A stretch of 64,000 nucleotides of DNA from Caenorhabditis remanei (GCF_010183535.1 NW_026526144.1:62001-126000); one strand, 5' to 3'; counted from the first letter of the stretch, positions 1 through 9,104 are shown. Program-made: numbers and translations. The notes: generated by a model not told the origin, from the letters alone.

Positions 1-49
1 CTATTAGAGGTGCCGTTCTATTAGAGGTGCCGTTCTATTAGAGGTGCCG
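1..49. repeat. 17-bp spacer minisatellite (partial, window start)
   Basis: Tandem copies of gtgccgttctattagag between the 5S and SL1 genes. The first copy is cut by the window start. The function is unknown. Confidence 0.9.
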
Positions 50-367
50 TTTTAATACAGTTTTTACAGAGTATATTGTTTAGTTCAATTTAACATTTTT
101 TATTTCAAGAATAATGAGAGCGATTTTTATAAACACAAATTTTCAGAGAAAAAAAAATCGAAAAATCAAAAATTTACGAATTTTTTTGCTTTTTTCAATT
201 TTATTCATTTCCAAACTGTAACTTATTTTAATAAACGTGAATCAAACATTATTCCACTGCTTCACGTTGCCCATTTTGTTTCCAACACTGTGTTCAGTGC
301 AATTCGGATTTTCAGACGACTGGGAAACAATGTCAACGACATTTTTTCTCAAATATTTTTAGTTATT

Positions 368-463
368 TTGTCTCCCCGAAAGGAGACGTTCCAAAATTTA
401 TAGCTAACGCCAAATTTCTTTGGGTCAGTTTCAATGTTTACCTCAAACTTGGGTAATTAAACC
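368..463 (-). ncRNA. sls-1: SL1 spliced-leader RNA gene, copy 1
   Basis: Donor RNA for trans-splicing: its 22-nt exon is spliced onto the 5' ends of nematode mRNAs. Read on the - strand from 463, the exon (442-463) starts GGTTTAATTACCC and ends GAG, followed by the GTAAAC donor. Further in come the Sm-type site AATTTTGGAAC (388-398) and a 3' hairpin (GTCTCC/GGAGAC, 370-387). This matches the known layout of C. elegans SL1 RNA of about 100 nt. The 5' end is certain from the exon. The 3' end is placed by eye just past the hairpin and may be off by several bases. It is divergent from the 5S gene at 622, with 158 bp between them. Confidence 0.95.
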
Positions 464-540
464 GACGCTTTCGGCGTGCCCTCCGAGTAATGCTACGGCA
501 ACAGCCGACACGAATCGAACCCCGCGACCGCCACTATATT
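464..540 (-). promoter_or_regulatory. SL1 upstream region, candidate SNAPc-type proximal element
   Basis: SL1 RNA genes use snRNA-type RNA polymerase II promoters with a proximal sequence element. The region just upstream of the SL1 start is GC-rich and identical in every unit. It contains TGTCGGCTGTTGCCGT at about -32 to -47 (495-510), a plausible proximal element. It also contains GGTTCGATTC (512-521), which resembles a polymerase III B box. Both assignments are inferred from position. The same region sits at the same offset before all other SL1 genes. Confidence 0.45.
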
Positions 541-621
541 TCGACAAGGAGGCCTCGCAAAAAATTTTCGATTTTTTGAGAGGAGTGGAATTTATGTAGG
601 AAATTAGGAGTGAGTAGAGAT

Positions 622-740
622 GCTTACGACCATATCACGTTGAATGCACGCCATCCCGTCCGATCTGGCAAGTTAAGCAACGTTGAGTCCAGTTAGTACT
701 TGGATCGGAGACGGCCTGGGAATCCTGGATGTTGTAAGCT
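622..740 (+). rRNA. rrn-4: 5S ribosomal RNA, copy 1
   Basis: Component of the large ribosomal subunit, transcribed by RNA polymerase III from internal promoter elements. The 119-nt gene begins GCTTACGACCATATCACG and ends GTTGTAAGCT, so its two ends pair to form helix I. It looks the same as the C. elegans 5S rRNA as I remember it, and it serves here as the reference for the other copies. Confidence 0.97.
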
Positions 741-744
741 TTTT
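740..744 (+). terminator. RNA polymerase III T-run after 5S
   Basis: The 5S gene ends in a run of five T (gtaagcTTTTTgc), the usual polymerase III stop. The same run follows every 5S copy in the window. Confidence 0.75.
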
Positions 745-780
745 GCATTTTTGAATTTGACATAGGATGAATTATTTTAA

Positions 781-837
781 GTGCCGTTCTATTAGAGGTG
801 CCGTTCTATTAGAGGTGCCGTTCTATTAGAGGTGCCG
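781..837. repeat. 17-bp spacer minisatellite, three-copy form
   Basis: Three perfect copies of gtgccgttctattagag plus a partial gtgccg, starting 159 bp after the 5S start. This is the common form; it recurs at the same offset in all units except the two-copy ones noted below. Confidence 0.93.
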
Positions 838-1155
838 TTTTAATACAGTTTTTACAGAGTATATTGTTTAGTTCAATTTAACATTTTTTATTTCAAGAAT
901 AATGAGAGCGATTTTTATAAACACAAATTTTCAGAGAAAAAAAAATCGAAAAATCAAAAATTTACGAATTTTTTTGCTTTTTTCAATTTTATTCATTTCC
1001 AAACTGTAACTTATTTTAATAAACGTGAATCAAACATTATTCCACTGCTTCACGTTGCCCATTTTGTTTCCAACACTGTGTTCAGTGCAATTCGGATTTT
1101 CAGACGACTGGGAAACAATGTCAACGACATTTTTTCTCAAATATTTTTAGTTATT

Positions 1156-1251
1156 TTGTCTCCCCGAAAGGAGACGTTCCAAAATTTATAGCTAACGCCA
1201 AATTTCTTTGGGTCAGTTTCAATGTTTACCTCAAACTTGGGTAATTAAACC
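1156..1251 (-). ncRNA. sls-1: SL1 spliced-leader RNA gene, copy 2
   Basis: Same as the copy at 368-463. Its upstream region is intact for 152 bp; a DNA transposon then separates it from the 5S gene that now lies at 5182. Confidence 0.94.
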
Positions 1252-1404
1252 GACGCTTTCGGCGTGCCCTCCGAGTAATGCTACGGCAACAGCCGACACG
1301 AATCGAACCCCGCGACCGCCACTATATTTCGACAAGGAGGCCTCGCAAAAAATTTTCGATTTTTTGAGAGGAGTGGAATTTATGTAGGAAATTAGGAGTG
1401 AGTA

Positions 1405-1447
1405 CACAGGTAAAACGGGGATGCCGAGAAATGGGGTGATCGGCAGC
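1405..1447. repeat. Left terminal inverted repeat of the TA transposon
   Basis: Begins CACAGGTAAAACGGGGATGC, inverted at 5133-5174. Sequence inside it is rich in cggcagcc-like words (for example near 1470-1510 and 1690-1780), perhaps subterminal binding sites. Confidence 0.88.
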
Positions 1448-1883
1448 TTGAGAACCGCAAACAGGCGAAGAATGGTCGGTCGGCAGCCGAAAAACCGCGA
1501 ATTGCTGAAGGGTTGCCGACTGGTGGCTGGCAAGCCGCAAACAGCCCAAAAGAGGTCCAAAGTAAAAATTGTTAGAATTCTATAGAAACTCACAACTTTT
1601 GTGGAAAAAATTTTGTGTACGATACCTCAGAATCCTTTCTAGTCTAATGACAGTCTTTATTTCTAAAAATTTAATAATTTTGATAAAGTGGCTGACTGGT
1701 AGCTGAACGGCGGCTGAAGAACCGCGGGTTGGTCAGCGGTGGTTCGTCGGCAGGCCAATGGCGGCCGAATGGTGGTTCAAGGTGTATGTCTATAGTGATT
1801 TTAACAAGTTCTTGTAATCCGGTTTCTGATAGAGTGATGAAAAGAGTTAAGATAAAATGTTTTTCATAGAATGTAGATTAGGA
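1448..1883. other. Left interior of the TA transposon
   Basis: Non-coding by eye. It holds two GC-rich stretches with repeated ccgc/ggcggc words separated by an AT-rich segment. It ends with GATTAGGA (1876-1883), the left target duplication of the nested element. Confidence 0.6.
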
Positions 1884-2060
1884 GGCACTATTCTAGAACG
1901 CCGGAACGAAAAAAAAATCCCGGAACGAAAATAAAAAATCCCGGAACGAAAAAAAATCCCGGAACCAAAAAAAAATCCCGGAACCAAAAAAAAATCCCGG
2001 AACCAAAAAAAAATCCCGGTACCAAAAAAAAATCCCGGTACCAAAATTTTCATTCTATTA
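1884..2060. repeat. Left arm of foldback element, 19-bp tandem repeats
   Basis: Tandem copies of cccggaac(g/c)aaaaaaaaat. The middle base pattern drifts from ggaacg at the outside to ggaacc and ggtacc inward. The arm ends ccaaaattttcattctatta and is inverted at 3594-3770. Confidence 0.88.
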
Positions 2061-2237
2061 TTTGAATTTTTTACCTTTTTCTTTCAATATGTGTCTTATA
2101 ATTTAGCTAGTCATACATGTTTTCTTCACTCTGCCTTTTAATTATTAAACATGATTTTTGCGGATATATAGTTTTTATTCGATTTAAATGTGTAAAAGGT
2201 CTTCTTCTTCTTCTTCTTTTGGCTGGAGGGCATCTGG

Positions 2238-2621
2238 ATGGGGAACAGGAGGGTACACCTCAATGACATTTATGCCAGAGATGAAGACAGGAACAAGAAA
2301 GTACTGTATCAAGAGAGAAACAGTGAAGATGAAACCGATCAGGAAGATGAGTCCGAAGCTGAACAGGAAGATGAATCCGAAGCTGAACAGGAAGACGAAT
2401 CCGAAGCTGAGCAGGAAGATGAACCCAATACTGATGATGAACCCAAGACCTACTCAAGTACTTGTTACAGTGTCAAAGTTTTACTCCTCGCTTTTTTTCT
2501 CGCCGAGAACGGAGCTTTGATTTACACGCAACTTTTTGCGTTTTTGAAACGTTATTTTGTTTTCAATCGTTTCTGGTCTAAAAATTATGTCATTCAAAAG
2601 GAAGTTGCTGGTGTATGTTAA
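2238..2621 (+). CDS. Acidic-repeat ORF of unknown function inside the foldback element
   Basis: A 127-codon ORF starting at an ATG. The middle carries three tandem 24-bp repeats (2343-2414) coding EDESEAEQ, followed by a hydrophobic tail rich in F, L and Y. Upstream the same frame runs open through a (CTT)n tract. The acidic part looks like real coding sequence, perhaps one exon of a gene carried by the transposon. The tail past about 2475 looks like intron read-through. I do not recognise the protein. The overlapping frame starting at 2188 is less likely. Confidence 0.25.
   Translation: MGNRRVHLNDIYARDEDRNKKVLYQERNSEDETDQEDESEAEQEDESEAEQEDESEAEQEDEPNTDDEPKTYSSTCYSVKVLLLAFFLAENGALIYTQLFAFLKRYFVFNRFWSKNYVIQKEVAGVC
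2343..2414. repeat. 24-bp tandem repeat, three copies
   Basis: Three copies differing at a few third-codon positions (gagtcc/gaatcc, gaagat/gaagac, gaacag/gagcag), each coding EDESEAEQ. The silent differences suggest past protein-level constraint. Confidence 0.8.
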
Positions 2622-3593
2622 CAAAGGTCTCTTTGTTTTAACGCAAATACATTTTAATTCCAAAGATTTGACCAAAGAAATTTGGATCTGACTGAAAAAT
2701 TCGTTTCTTTCAGCAGTCAGTGCTAGATTTGGAGTTATTGCAGGGAATCGTAGAAGCGGATCTGTATCAAATCACCCTTAGGTTGTCAACTTCTTTTAGG
2801 GTGACTCATGTAACTGTAGTTCATGGATGGAAACAAATTATCGGAATGAGAAAGTTCGTCGTTACATACCACACGTTTTGAAACAACATGAGATGATACA
2901 TCACATGGACCTAAGTTGGTTCTTAGTACTTTTACACCCAACACACGTATGGTCAAGCTGTTTATTTATTAGAAATAAGTAGTTGAGTTGTTACTCTAAC
3001 GATGTGAGGGAAGTACAGTGTGTGGACTAAGATTTGCGCGTTCTGGATGTTCTCAAACCGAAAAAAGTGGTTTTTTAAATCTGGTACTCAGTACTCTGGG
3101 TGGAGTAGTGGGAACTCCTGAACGAAGACAGGGAAGTAACATCAGATGTTTACGTTTCTTATTTTGAGAAATTTAAAATCATGTGACTTCAGGACGGGGA
3201 GATATAACAAAACGGCGTTTTCAGTATGACAAACCTTTTTCATGTGTTGGGAAAGTAACCCACAACAAACTGTTGCCATCTGGCTGGACAACACTTTTTT
3301 ATTCATTGTATTAATCCAACCTTCTTCTCTTTAATTACAAACATTTTGCCTGACTTCAACGACATTTTAATAGGAAAGAATCCAAATAAAAAGGGGATAT
3401 CAAAAAGAAGTTTCCTTTTCCAGTGATCTCGAATAGATGGTCTACGCAGAGAGAATCAGTAAGCTATCAAAATCTTATCAGAAGACTACCAATGCTGATA
3501 AACAGTATTTTGAATTTTAGAAATCTTTCTGGATTTGAAAAAATAAAATCACAGTTTTATCGAAAAATTGCAGAAAATTATGAACCAACCTAT

Positions 3594-3770
3594 TAATAGA
3601 ATGAAAATTTTGGTTCCGGGATTTTTTTTTGGTTCCGGGATTTTTTTTTGGTTCCGGGATTTTTTTTTCGTTCCGGGATTTTTTTTTCGTTCCGGGATTT
3701 TTTTTTCGTTCCGGGATTTTTTTTTCGTTCCGGGATTTTTTTTTTCGTTCCGGCGTTCTAGAACAGTGCC
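3594..3770. repeat. Right arm of foldback element, 19-bp tandem repeats
   Basis: Inverted copy of 1884-2060 with the same 177-bp length. Copies run from ggttccggg inside to cgttccggg outside, mirroring the left arm. Short ORFs coding VPGFFFGSG-like repeats are by-products of the repeat. Confidence 0.88.
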
Positions 3771-4513
3771 GATTAGGATAACAAGATTAAATACAGTAAT
3801 ACGTCTAATAGAGGTGCTCCTGGTAGGAAGAGTTTGGAGCTCAATATTTCAACTCCCTCATGAGCTATCTAATTTTTTCCAACAGAAGAAATATTTTATA
3901 AGTATTCAGCTATGTTTTGTCTGTTTGTAACTTTTTGATATCTTCTTCGAGAAAAAAGATATGCCGCGTTGAACATAGTTCTTTGTCGACACCTCACTAG
4001 AGGTGTTACGGTAAACTATACACTGTCACTTACAATTCTTTTTAGTTTTGCCAAATTCCCAATGTTCGAAAGTCTAGTTCAGAGTACTAAATGACTCATG
4101 AATCAACCTAATGTTTCCAGTTACACTTCTGGAATCTTGATAAGTCTTAGAAAAATGGAACTACTCTATGTTTTCCGACACTAGTATAAAAGTGTTTCTT
4201 TTTTCGAAACTATCTGTTCTTTCTCTAGTTTTTTTCTGCTTTCTGTGAAAAATTCGCTTTAAAATCTGTTCTTTAATTGCTAATTGACTCACAGCCAGCG
4301 AAGCAGTGAAGCCTCTAGAAAGCGCAACGACACTCCGGTATCCCGGCCGAGCGTGTTGTTTACCGTAAACCCACATCACATTTATTTTATTCGCCGGCAG
4401 TCATTTTTTCCCCATTTTCAAAGCGTATTTCGCTTAAACTCGAGTTTTTTCACTGAAAACAAGTTACAAAATGTAGAGAAAAGTTAAATTTATCTATTGA
4501 AAACTGTCGGAAG

Positions 4514-4574
4514 CTATTTTCGAAACAAAATTTGGACTTTCGCAACGAAAAACGGCTTTTCGAAAATCAAAATA
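4514..4574. repeat. Imperfect hairpin in the TA transposon
   Basis: ctattttcga (4514-4523) pairs with tcgaaaat (4560-4567) and the following aaaatag with a small bulge. It is the first of three neighbouring palindromes. Confidence 0.5.
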
Positions 4575-4587
4575 GAGTTTCCTTTCG

Positions 4588-4672
4588 ATTTTCATTTCGG
4601 AACAGTCTAATATATGATTTCAGGTGGATAAAAAGGTAAGTATGTAAGTTTGAACTGCTCCGAAATGAAAAT
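4588..4672. repeat. Hairpin with 19-bp arms in the TA transposon
   Basis: attttcatttcggaacagt (4588-4606) is complementary to actgctccgaaatgaaaat (4654-4672), with one mismatch. The 47-nt loop contains tttcag, a 12-nt stretch, then gtaagt, which resembles splice signals around a micro-exon. Confidence 0.65.
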
Positions 4673-4755
4673 TGGTTGAAAATTTTTATTTTTTGGGCCT
4701 TGTGGCGGAAGTCGGTTTTTAAACACCTTTAAATGAAAATGGGGTTGTTTCGCTC

Positions 4756-4834
4756 ATTTTCTTATTGAAACGAAGTTAATGTTTTTCAGTTGGAAATGAG
4801 GTAGGCCAGTAAGTTATCGTTTCGAAAAGAAAAT
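4756..4834. repeat. Second hairpin, related to the one at 4588
   Basis: attttcttattgaaacga (4756-4773) pairs with tcgtttcgaaaagaaaat (4817-4834), with two mismatches. The loop again holds tttttcag and, further on, gtaagg/agtaag-like words. Confidence 0.6.
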
Positions 4835-5132
4835 TAGTCAAAAATAACAGTCGTAACTTGTTTTTATGAAAAAAGATTGAGTGAAAATCGGAAAAAATCA
4901 CAAGTCCGGAGAATATGGGAAAATGAACGAAGAAGGAATTACAATACTACATTAAAACACATTGTTAACTAAGTATAGGACTAATAAAGTAGAAATCGTA
5001 TTCAGAACGAAGTATAATACCAATAATAGGGGGTAGGTGCTGCCCAAATTTTGAATCGCCAGCAGCTCAGAGGCAGGCTGCCGGCGGCCCGGGGTTTGAA
5101 CTGCGGGTTGTTCCCGTTTGAACCTCCTCCGG

Positions 5133-5174
5133 GCTGCCGATCACCCATTTCTCGGCATCCCCGTTTTACCTGTG
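5133..5174. repeat. Right terminal inverted repeat of the TA transposon
   Basis: Inverted copy of 1405-1447, ending CCTGTG and followed by the TA duplication at 5175-5176. Confidence 0.88.
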
Positions 5175-5181
5175 TAGAGAT

Positions 5182-5300
5182 GCTTACGACCATATCACGT
5201 TGAATGCACGCCATCCCGTCCGATCTGGCAAGTTAAGCAACGTTGAGTCCAGTTAGTACTTGGATCGGAGACGGCCTGGGAATCCTGGATGTTGTAAGCT
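5182..5300 (+). rRNA. rrn-4: 5S ribosomal RNA, copy 2
   Basis: Same sequence as copy 1. Its upstream DNA is transposon from 5174 outward, so any upstream promoter help has been replaced; the internal control region is intact. Confidence 0.95.
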
Positions 5301-5715
5301 TTTTGCATTTTTGAATTTGACATAGGATGAATTATTTTAAGTGCCGTTCTATTAGAGGTGCCGTTCTATTAGAGGTGCCGTTCTATTAGAGGTGCCGTTT
5401 TAATACAGTTTTTACAGAGTATATTGTTTAGTTCAATTTAACATTTTTTATTTCAAGAATAATGAGAGCGATTTTTATAAACACAAATTTTCAGAGAAAA
5501 AAAAATCGAAAAATCAAAAATTTACGAATTTTTTTGCTTTTTTCAATTTTATTCATTTCCAAACTGTAACTTATTTTAATAAACGTGAATCAAACATTAT
5601 TCCACTGCTTCACGTTGCCCATTTTGTTTCCAACACTGTGTTCAGTGCAATTCGGATTTTCAGACGACTGGGAAACAATGTCAACGACATTTTTTCTCAA
5701 ATATTTTTAGTTATT

Positions 5716-5811
5716 TTGTCTCCCCGAAAGGAGACGTTCCAAAATTTATAGCTAACGCCAAATTTCTTTGGGTCAGTTTCAATGTTTACCTCAAACTTGG
5801 GTAATTAAACC
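5716..5811 (-). ncRNA. sls-1: SL1 RNA gene, copy 3
   Basis: Intact exon, donor, Sm site and hairpin; paired with the 5S at 5970. Confidence 0.94.
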
Positions 5812-5969
5812 GACGCTTTCGGCGTGCCCTCCGAGTAATGCTACGGCAACAGCCGACACGAATCGAACCCCGCGACCGCCACTATATTTCGACAAGGAGG
5901 CCTCGCAAAAAATTTTCGATTTTTTGAGAGGAGTGGAATTTATGTAGGAAATTAGGAGTGAGTAGAGAT

Positions 5970-6088
5970 GCTTACGACCATATCACGTTGAATGCACGCC
6001 ATCCCGTCCGATCTGGCAAGTTAAGCAACGTTGAGTCCAGTTAGTACTTGGATCGGAGACGGCCTGGGAATCCTGGATGTTGTAAGCT
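5970..6088 (+). rRNA. rrn-4: 5S ribosomal RNA, copy 3
   Basis: No difference from copy 1 by eye; 788 bp after copy 2. Confidence 0.96.
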
Positions 6089-6503
6089 TTTTGCATTTTT
6101 GAATTTGACATAGGATGAATTATTTTAAGTGCCGTTCTATTAGAGGTGCCGTTCTATTAGAGGTGCCGTTCTATTAGAGGTGCCGTTTTAATACAGTTTT
6201 TACAGAGTATATTGTTTAGTTCAATTTAACATTTTTTATTTCAAGAATAATGAGAGCGATTTTTATAAACACAAATTTTCAGAGAAAAAAAAATCGAAAA
6301 ATCAAAAATTTACGAATTTTTTTGCTTTTTTCAATTTTATTCATTTCCAAACTGTAACTTATTTTAATAAACGTGAATCAAACATTATTCCACTGCTTCA
6401 CGTTGCCCATTTTGTTTCCAACACTGTGTTCAGTGCAATTCGGATTTTCAGACGACTGGGAAACAATGTCAACGACATTTTTTCTCAAATATTTTTAGTT
6501 ATT

Positions 6504-6599
6504 TTGTCTCCCCGAAAGGAGACGTTCCAAAATTTATAGCTAACGCCAAATTTCTTTGGGTCAGTTTCAATGTTTACCTCAAACTTGGGTAATTAAACC
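6504..6599 (-). ncRNA. sls-1: SL1 RNA gene, copy 4
   Basis: Intact; paired with the 5S at 6758. Confidence 0.94.
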
Positions 6600-6757
6600 G
6601 ACGCTTTCGGCGTGCCCTCCGAGTAATGCTACGGCAACAGCCGACACGAATCGAACCCCGCGACCGCCACTATATTTCGACAAGGAGGCCTCGCAAAAAA
6701 TTTTCGATTTTTTGAGAGGAGTGGAATTTATGTAGGAAATTAGGAGTGAGTAGAGAT

Positions 6758-6876
6758 GCTTACGACCATATCACGTTGAATGCACGCCATCCCGTCCGAT
6801 CTGGCAAGTTAAGCAACGTTGAGTCCAGTTAGTACTTGGATCGGAGACGGCCTGGGAATCCTGGATGTTGTAAGCT
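6758..6876 (+). rRNA. rrn-4: 5S ribosomal RNA, copy 4
   Basis: No difference from copy 1 by eye; followed by a two-copy minisatellite. Confidence 0.96.
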
Positions 6877-6916
6877 TTTTGCATTTTTGAATTTGACATA
6901 GGATGAATTATTTTAA

Positions 6917-6956
6917 GTGCCGTTCTATTAGAGGTGCCGTTCTATTAGAGGTGCCG
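6917..6956. repeat. 17-bp spacer minisatellite, two-copy form
   Basis: Only two full copies of gtgccgttctattagag plus gtgccg; this alone explains the 771-bp unit. Confidence 0.92.
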
Positions 6957-7274
6957 TTTTAATACAGTTTTTACAGAGTATATTGTTTAGTTCAATTTAA
7001 CATTTTTTATTTCAAGAATAATGAGAGCGATTTTTATAAACACAAATTTTCAGAGAAAAAAAAATCGAAAAATCAAAAATTTACGAATTTTTTTGCTTTT
7101 TTCAATTTTATTCATTTCCAAACTGTAACTTATTTTAATAAACGTGAATCAAACATTATTCCACTGCTTCACGTTGCCCATTTTGTTTCCAACACTGTGT
7201 TCAGTGCAATTCGGATTTTCAGACGACTGGGAAACAATGTCAACGACATTTTTTCTCAAATATTTTTAGTTATT

Positions 7275-7370
7275 TTGTCTCCCCGAAAGGAGACGTTCCA
7301 AAATTTATAGCTAACGCCAAATTTCTTTGGGTCAGTTTCAATGTTTACCTCAAACTTGGGTAATTAAACC
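7275..7370 (-). ncRNA. sls-1: SL1 RNA gene, copy 5
   Basis: Intact; paired with the 5S at 7529. Confidence 0.94.
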
Positions 7371-7528
7371 GACGCTTTCGGCGTGCCCTCCGAGTAATGC
7401 TACGGCAACAGCCGACACGAATCGAACCCCGCGACCGCCACTATATTTCGACAAGGAGGCCTCGCAAAAAATTTTCGATTTTTTGAGAGGAGTGGAATTT
7501 ATGTAGGAAATTAGGAGTGAGTAGAGAT

Positions 7529-7647
7529 GCTTACGACCATATCACGTTGAATGCACGCCATCCCGTCCGATCTGGCAAGTTAAGCAACGTTGAGTCCAGT
7601 TAGTACTTGGATCGGAGACGGCCTGGGAATCCTGGATGTTGTAAGCT
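7529..7647 (+). rRNA. rrn-4: 5S ribosomal RNA, copy 5
   Basis: No difference from copy 1 by eye; 771 bp after copy 4. Confidence 0.96.
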
Positions 7648-8062
7648 TTTTGCATTTTTGAATTTGACATAGGATGAATTATTTTAAGTGCCGTTCTATT
7701 AGAGGTGCCGTTCTATTAGAGGTGCCGTTCTATTAGAGGTGCCGTTTTAATACAGTTTTTACAGAGTATATTGTTTAGTTCAATTTAACATTTTTTATTT
7801 CAAGAATAATGAGAGCGATTTTTATAAACACAAATTTTCAGAGAAAAAAAAATCGAAAAATCAAAAATTTACGAATTTTTTTGCTTTTTTCAATTTTATT
7901 CATTTCCAAACTGTAACTTATTTTAATAAACGTGAATCAAACATTATTCCACTGCTTCACGTTGCCCATTTTGTTTCCAACACTGTGTTCAGTGCAATTC
8001 GGATTTTCAGACGACTGGGAAACAATGTCAACGACATTTTTTCTCAAATATTTTTAGTTATT

Positions 8063-8158
8063 TTGTCTCCCCGAAAGGAGACGTTCCAAAATTTATAGCT
8101 AACGCCAAATTTCTTTGGGTCAGTTTCAATGTTTACCTCAAACTTGGGTAATTAAACC
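8063..8158 (-). ncRNA. sls-1: SL1 RNA gene, copy 6
   Basis: Intact; paired with the 5S at 8317. Confidence 0.94.
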
Positions 8159-8316
8159 GACGCTTTCGGCGTGCCCTCCGAGTAATGCTACGGCAACAGC
8201 CGACACGAATCGAACCCCGCGACCGCCACTATATTTCGACAAGGAGGCCTCGCAAAAAATTTTCGATTTTTTGAGAGGAGTGGAATTTATGTAGGAAATT
8301 AGGAGTGAGTAGAGAT

Positions 8317-8435
8317 GCTTACGACCATATCACGTTGAATGCACGCCATCCCGTCCGATCTGGCAAGTTAAGCAACGTTGAGTCCAGTTAGTACTTGGAT
8401 CGGAGACGGCCTGGGAATCCTGGATGTTGTAAGCT
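8317..8435 (+). rRNA. rrn-4: 5S ribosomal RNA, copy 6
   Basis: No difference from copy 1 by eye; 788-bp spacing. Confidence 0.96.
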
Positions 8436-8850
8436 TTTTGCATTTTTGAATTTGACATAGGATGAATTATTTTAAGTGCCGTTCTATTAGAGGTGCCGTT
8501 CTATTAGAGGTGCCGTTCTATTAGAGGTGCCGTTTTAATACAGTTTTTACAGAGTATATTGTTTAGTTCAATTTAACATTTTTTATTTCAAGAATAATGA
8601 GAGCGATTTTTATAAACACAAATTTTCAGAGAAAAAAAAATCGAAAAATCAAAAATTTACGAATTTTTTTGCTTTTTTCAATTTTATTCATTTCCAAACT
8701 GTAACTTATTTTAATAAACGTGAATCAAACATTATTCCACTGCTTCACGTTGCCCATTTTGTTTCCAACACTGTGTTCAGTGCAATTCGGATTTTCAGAC
8801 GACTGGGAAACAATGTCAACGACATTTTTTCTCAAATATTTTTAGTTATT

Positions 8851-8946
8851 TTGTCTCCCCGAAAGGAGACGTTCCAAAATTTATAGCTAACGCCAAATTT
8901 CTTTGGGTCAGTTTCAATGTTTACCTCAAACTTGGGTAATTAAACC
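8851..8946 (-). ncRNA. sls-1: SL1 RNA gene, copy 7
   Basis: Intact; last whole SL1 before element N1. Confidence 0.94.
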
Positions 8947-9104
8947 GACGCTTTCGGCGTGCCCTCCGAGTAATGCTACGGCAACAGCCGACACGAATCG
9001 AACCCCGCGACCGCCACTATATTTCGACAAGGAGGCCTCGCAAAAAATTTTCGATTTTTTGAGAGGAGTGGAATTTATGTAGGAAATTAGGAGTGAGTAG
9101 AGAT

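Larger units (their letters stand above)
1..1404. repeat. 5S-SL1 tandem array, block 1
   Basis: This block opens inside the spacer minisatellite and holds two SL1 genes and one 5S gene, with the second unit cut by a DNA transposon before its 5S. Order in every unit, read on the + strand: 5S gene, T-rich flank, three 17-bp minisatellite copies, an AT-rich spacer of about 300 bp, the SL1 gene (- strand), then a GC-rich 158-bp region lying upstream of both genes. The spacer has no ORF. It holds A8/T7 tracts and, just downstream of SL1, an inverted repeat (ttgtttcc 276-283 with ggaaacaa 323-330, enclosing cactg/cagtg). The same spacer recurs in all later blocks. Confidence 0.95.
2061..3593. other. 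Interior of foldback element
   Basis: AT-rich sequence between the two arms. It holds a (CTT)n tract (2200-2218), the acidic-repeat ORF at 2238, and a stretch open for about 55 codons after a good acceptor (TTTCTTTCAG, ending 2713) up to a TGA near 2880. These could be pieces of a captured host gene. I recognise no domain. From about 2890 to 3593 I see nothing coding. Confidence 0.4.
1884..3770. mobile_element. Nested foldback-like transposon, 8-bp target duplication
   Basis: An 1887-bp element inserted in the TA transposon. It is flanked by the direct repeat GATTAGGA (1876-1883 and 3771-3778). Its ends are inverted: GGCACTATTCTAGAACGCC at the left matches AGTGCC at the right with one base changed near the tip. 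Each arm is 177 bp (1884-2060 and 3594-3770) and consists mostly of about eight tandem copies of a 19-bp unit around ttccgggatttttttt. Long arms built of subrepeats are typical of foldback transposons, and an 8-bp duplication fits hAT-like or Merlin-like transposases. No transposase is visible, so the superfamily is open. Confidence 0.82.
3771..5132. other. Right interior of the TA transposon
   Basis: Opens with the right GATTAGGA duplication. No credible ORF. Between 4510 and 4840 there are three successive inverted repeats (listed separately). The last 100 bp before the right terminal repeat are GC-rich with ccggcggcc-type words. Confidence 0.55.
1405..5174. mobile_element. DNA transposon, TA target duplication, 42-bp inverted ends
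   Basis: A 3770-bp insertion between an SL1 gene and its 5S gene. The ends are inverted repeats starting CACAGGTAAAACGGGG (1405-1447 and 5133-5174), matching over 42 bases with one extra G on the left. The empty-site sequence gagTAgag in other units shows a duplicated TA (1403-1404 and 5175-5176). This fits Tc1/mariner-like TA targeting, but no transposase is readable, so it is non-autonomous or decayed. About half its length is a second, nested element (1884-3770). It leaves only 7 bp of native sequence before the 5S gene at 5182. The superfamily is not certain. Confidence 0.85.

Noticed and set aside
781..837. 17-bp tandem repeats as a possible CRISPR array
   Set aside because: Copies are directly adjacent without spacers, and the context is a nematode rDNA array.
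1847..2053. ORFs of VPGFFFGSG-like repeats in the foldback arms, also at 3568-3930
   Set aside because: Low-complexity translation of the 19-bp tandem repeats.
4284..4487. Short overlapping ORFs near 4161-4487 as a transposase remnant
   Set aside because: No DDE/D motif, helix-turn-helix or continuous frame could be seen.
5002..5214. 70-codon - strand ORF crossing the transposon right end and the 5S gene
   Set aside because: Starts inside a 5S rRNA gene and has no coding character.
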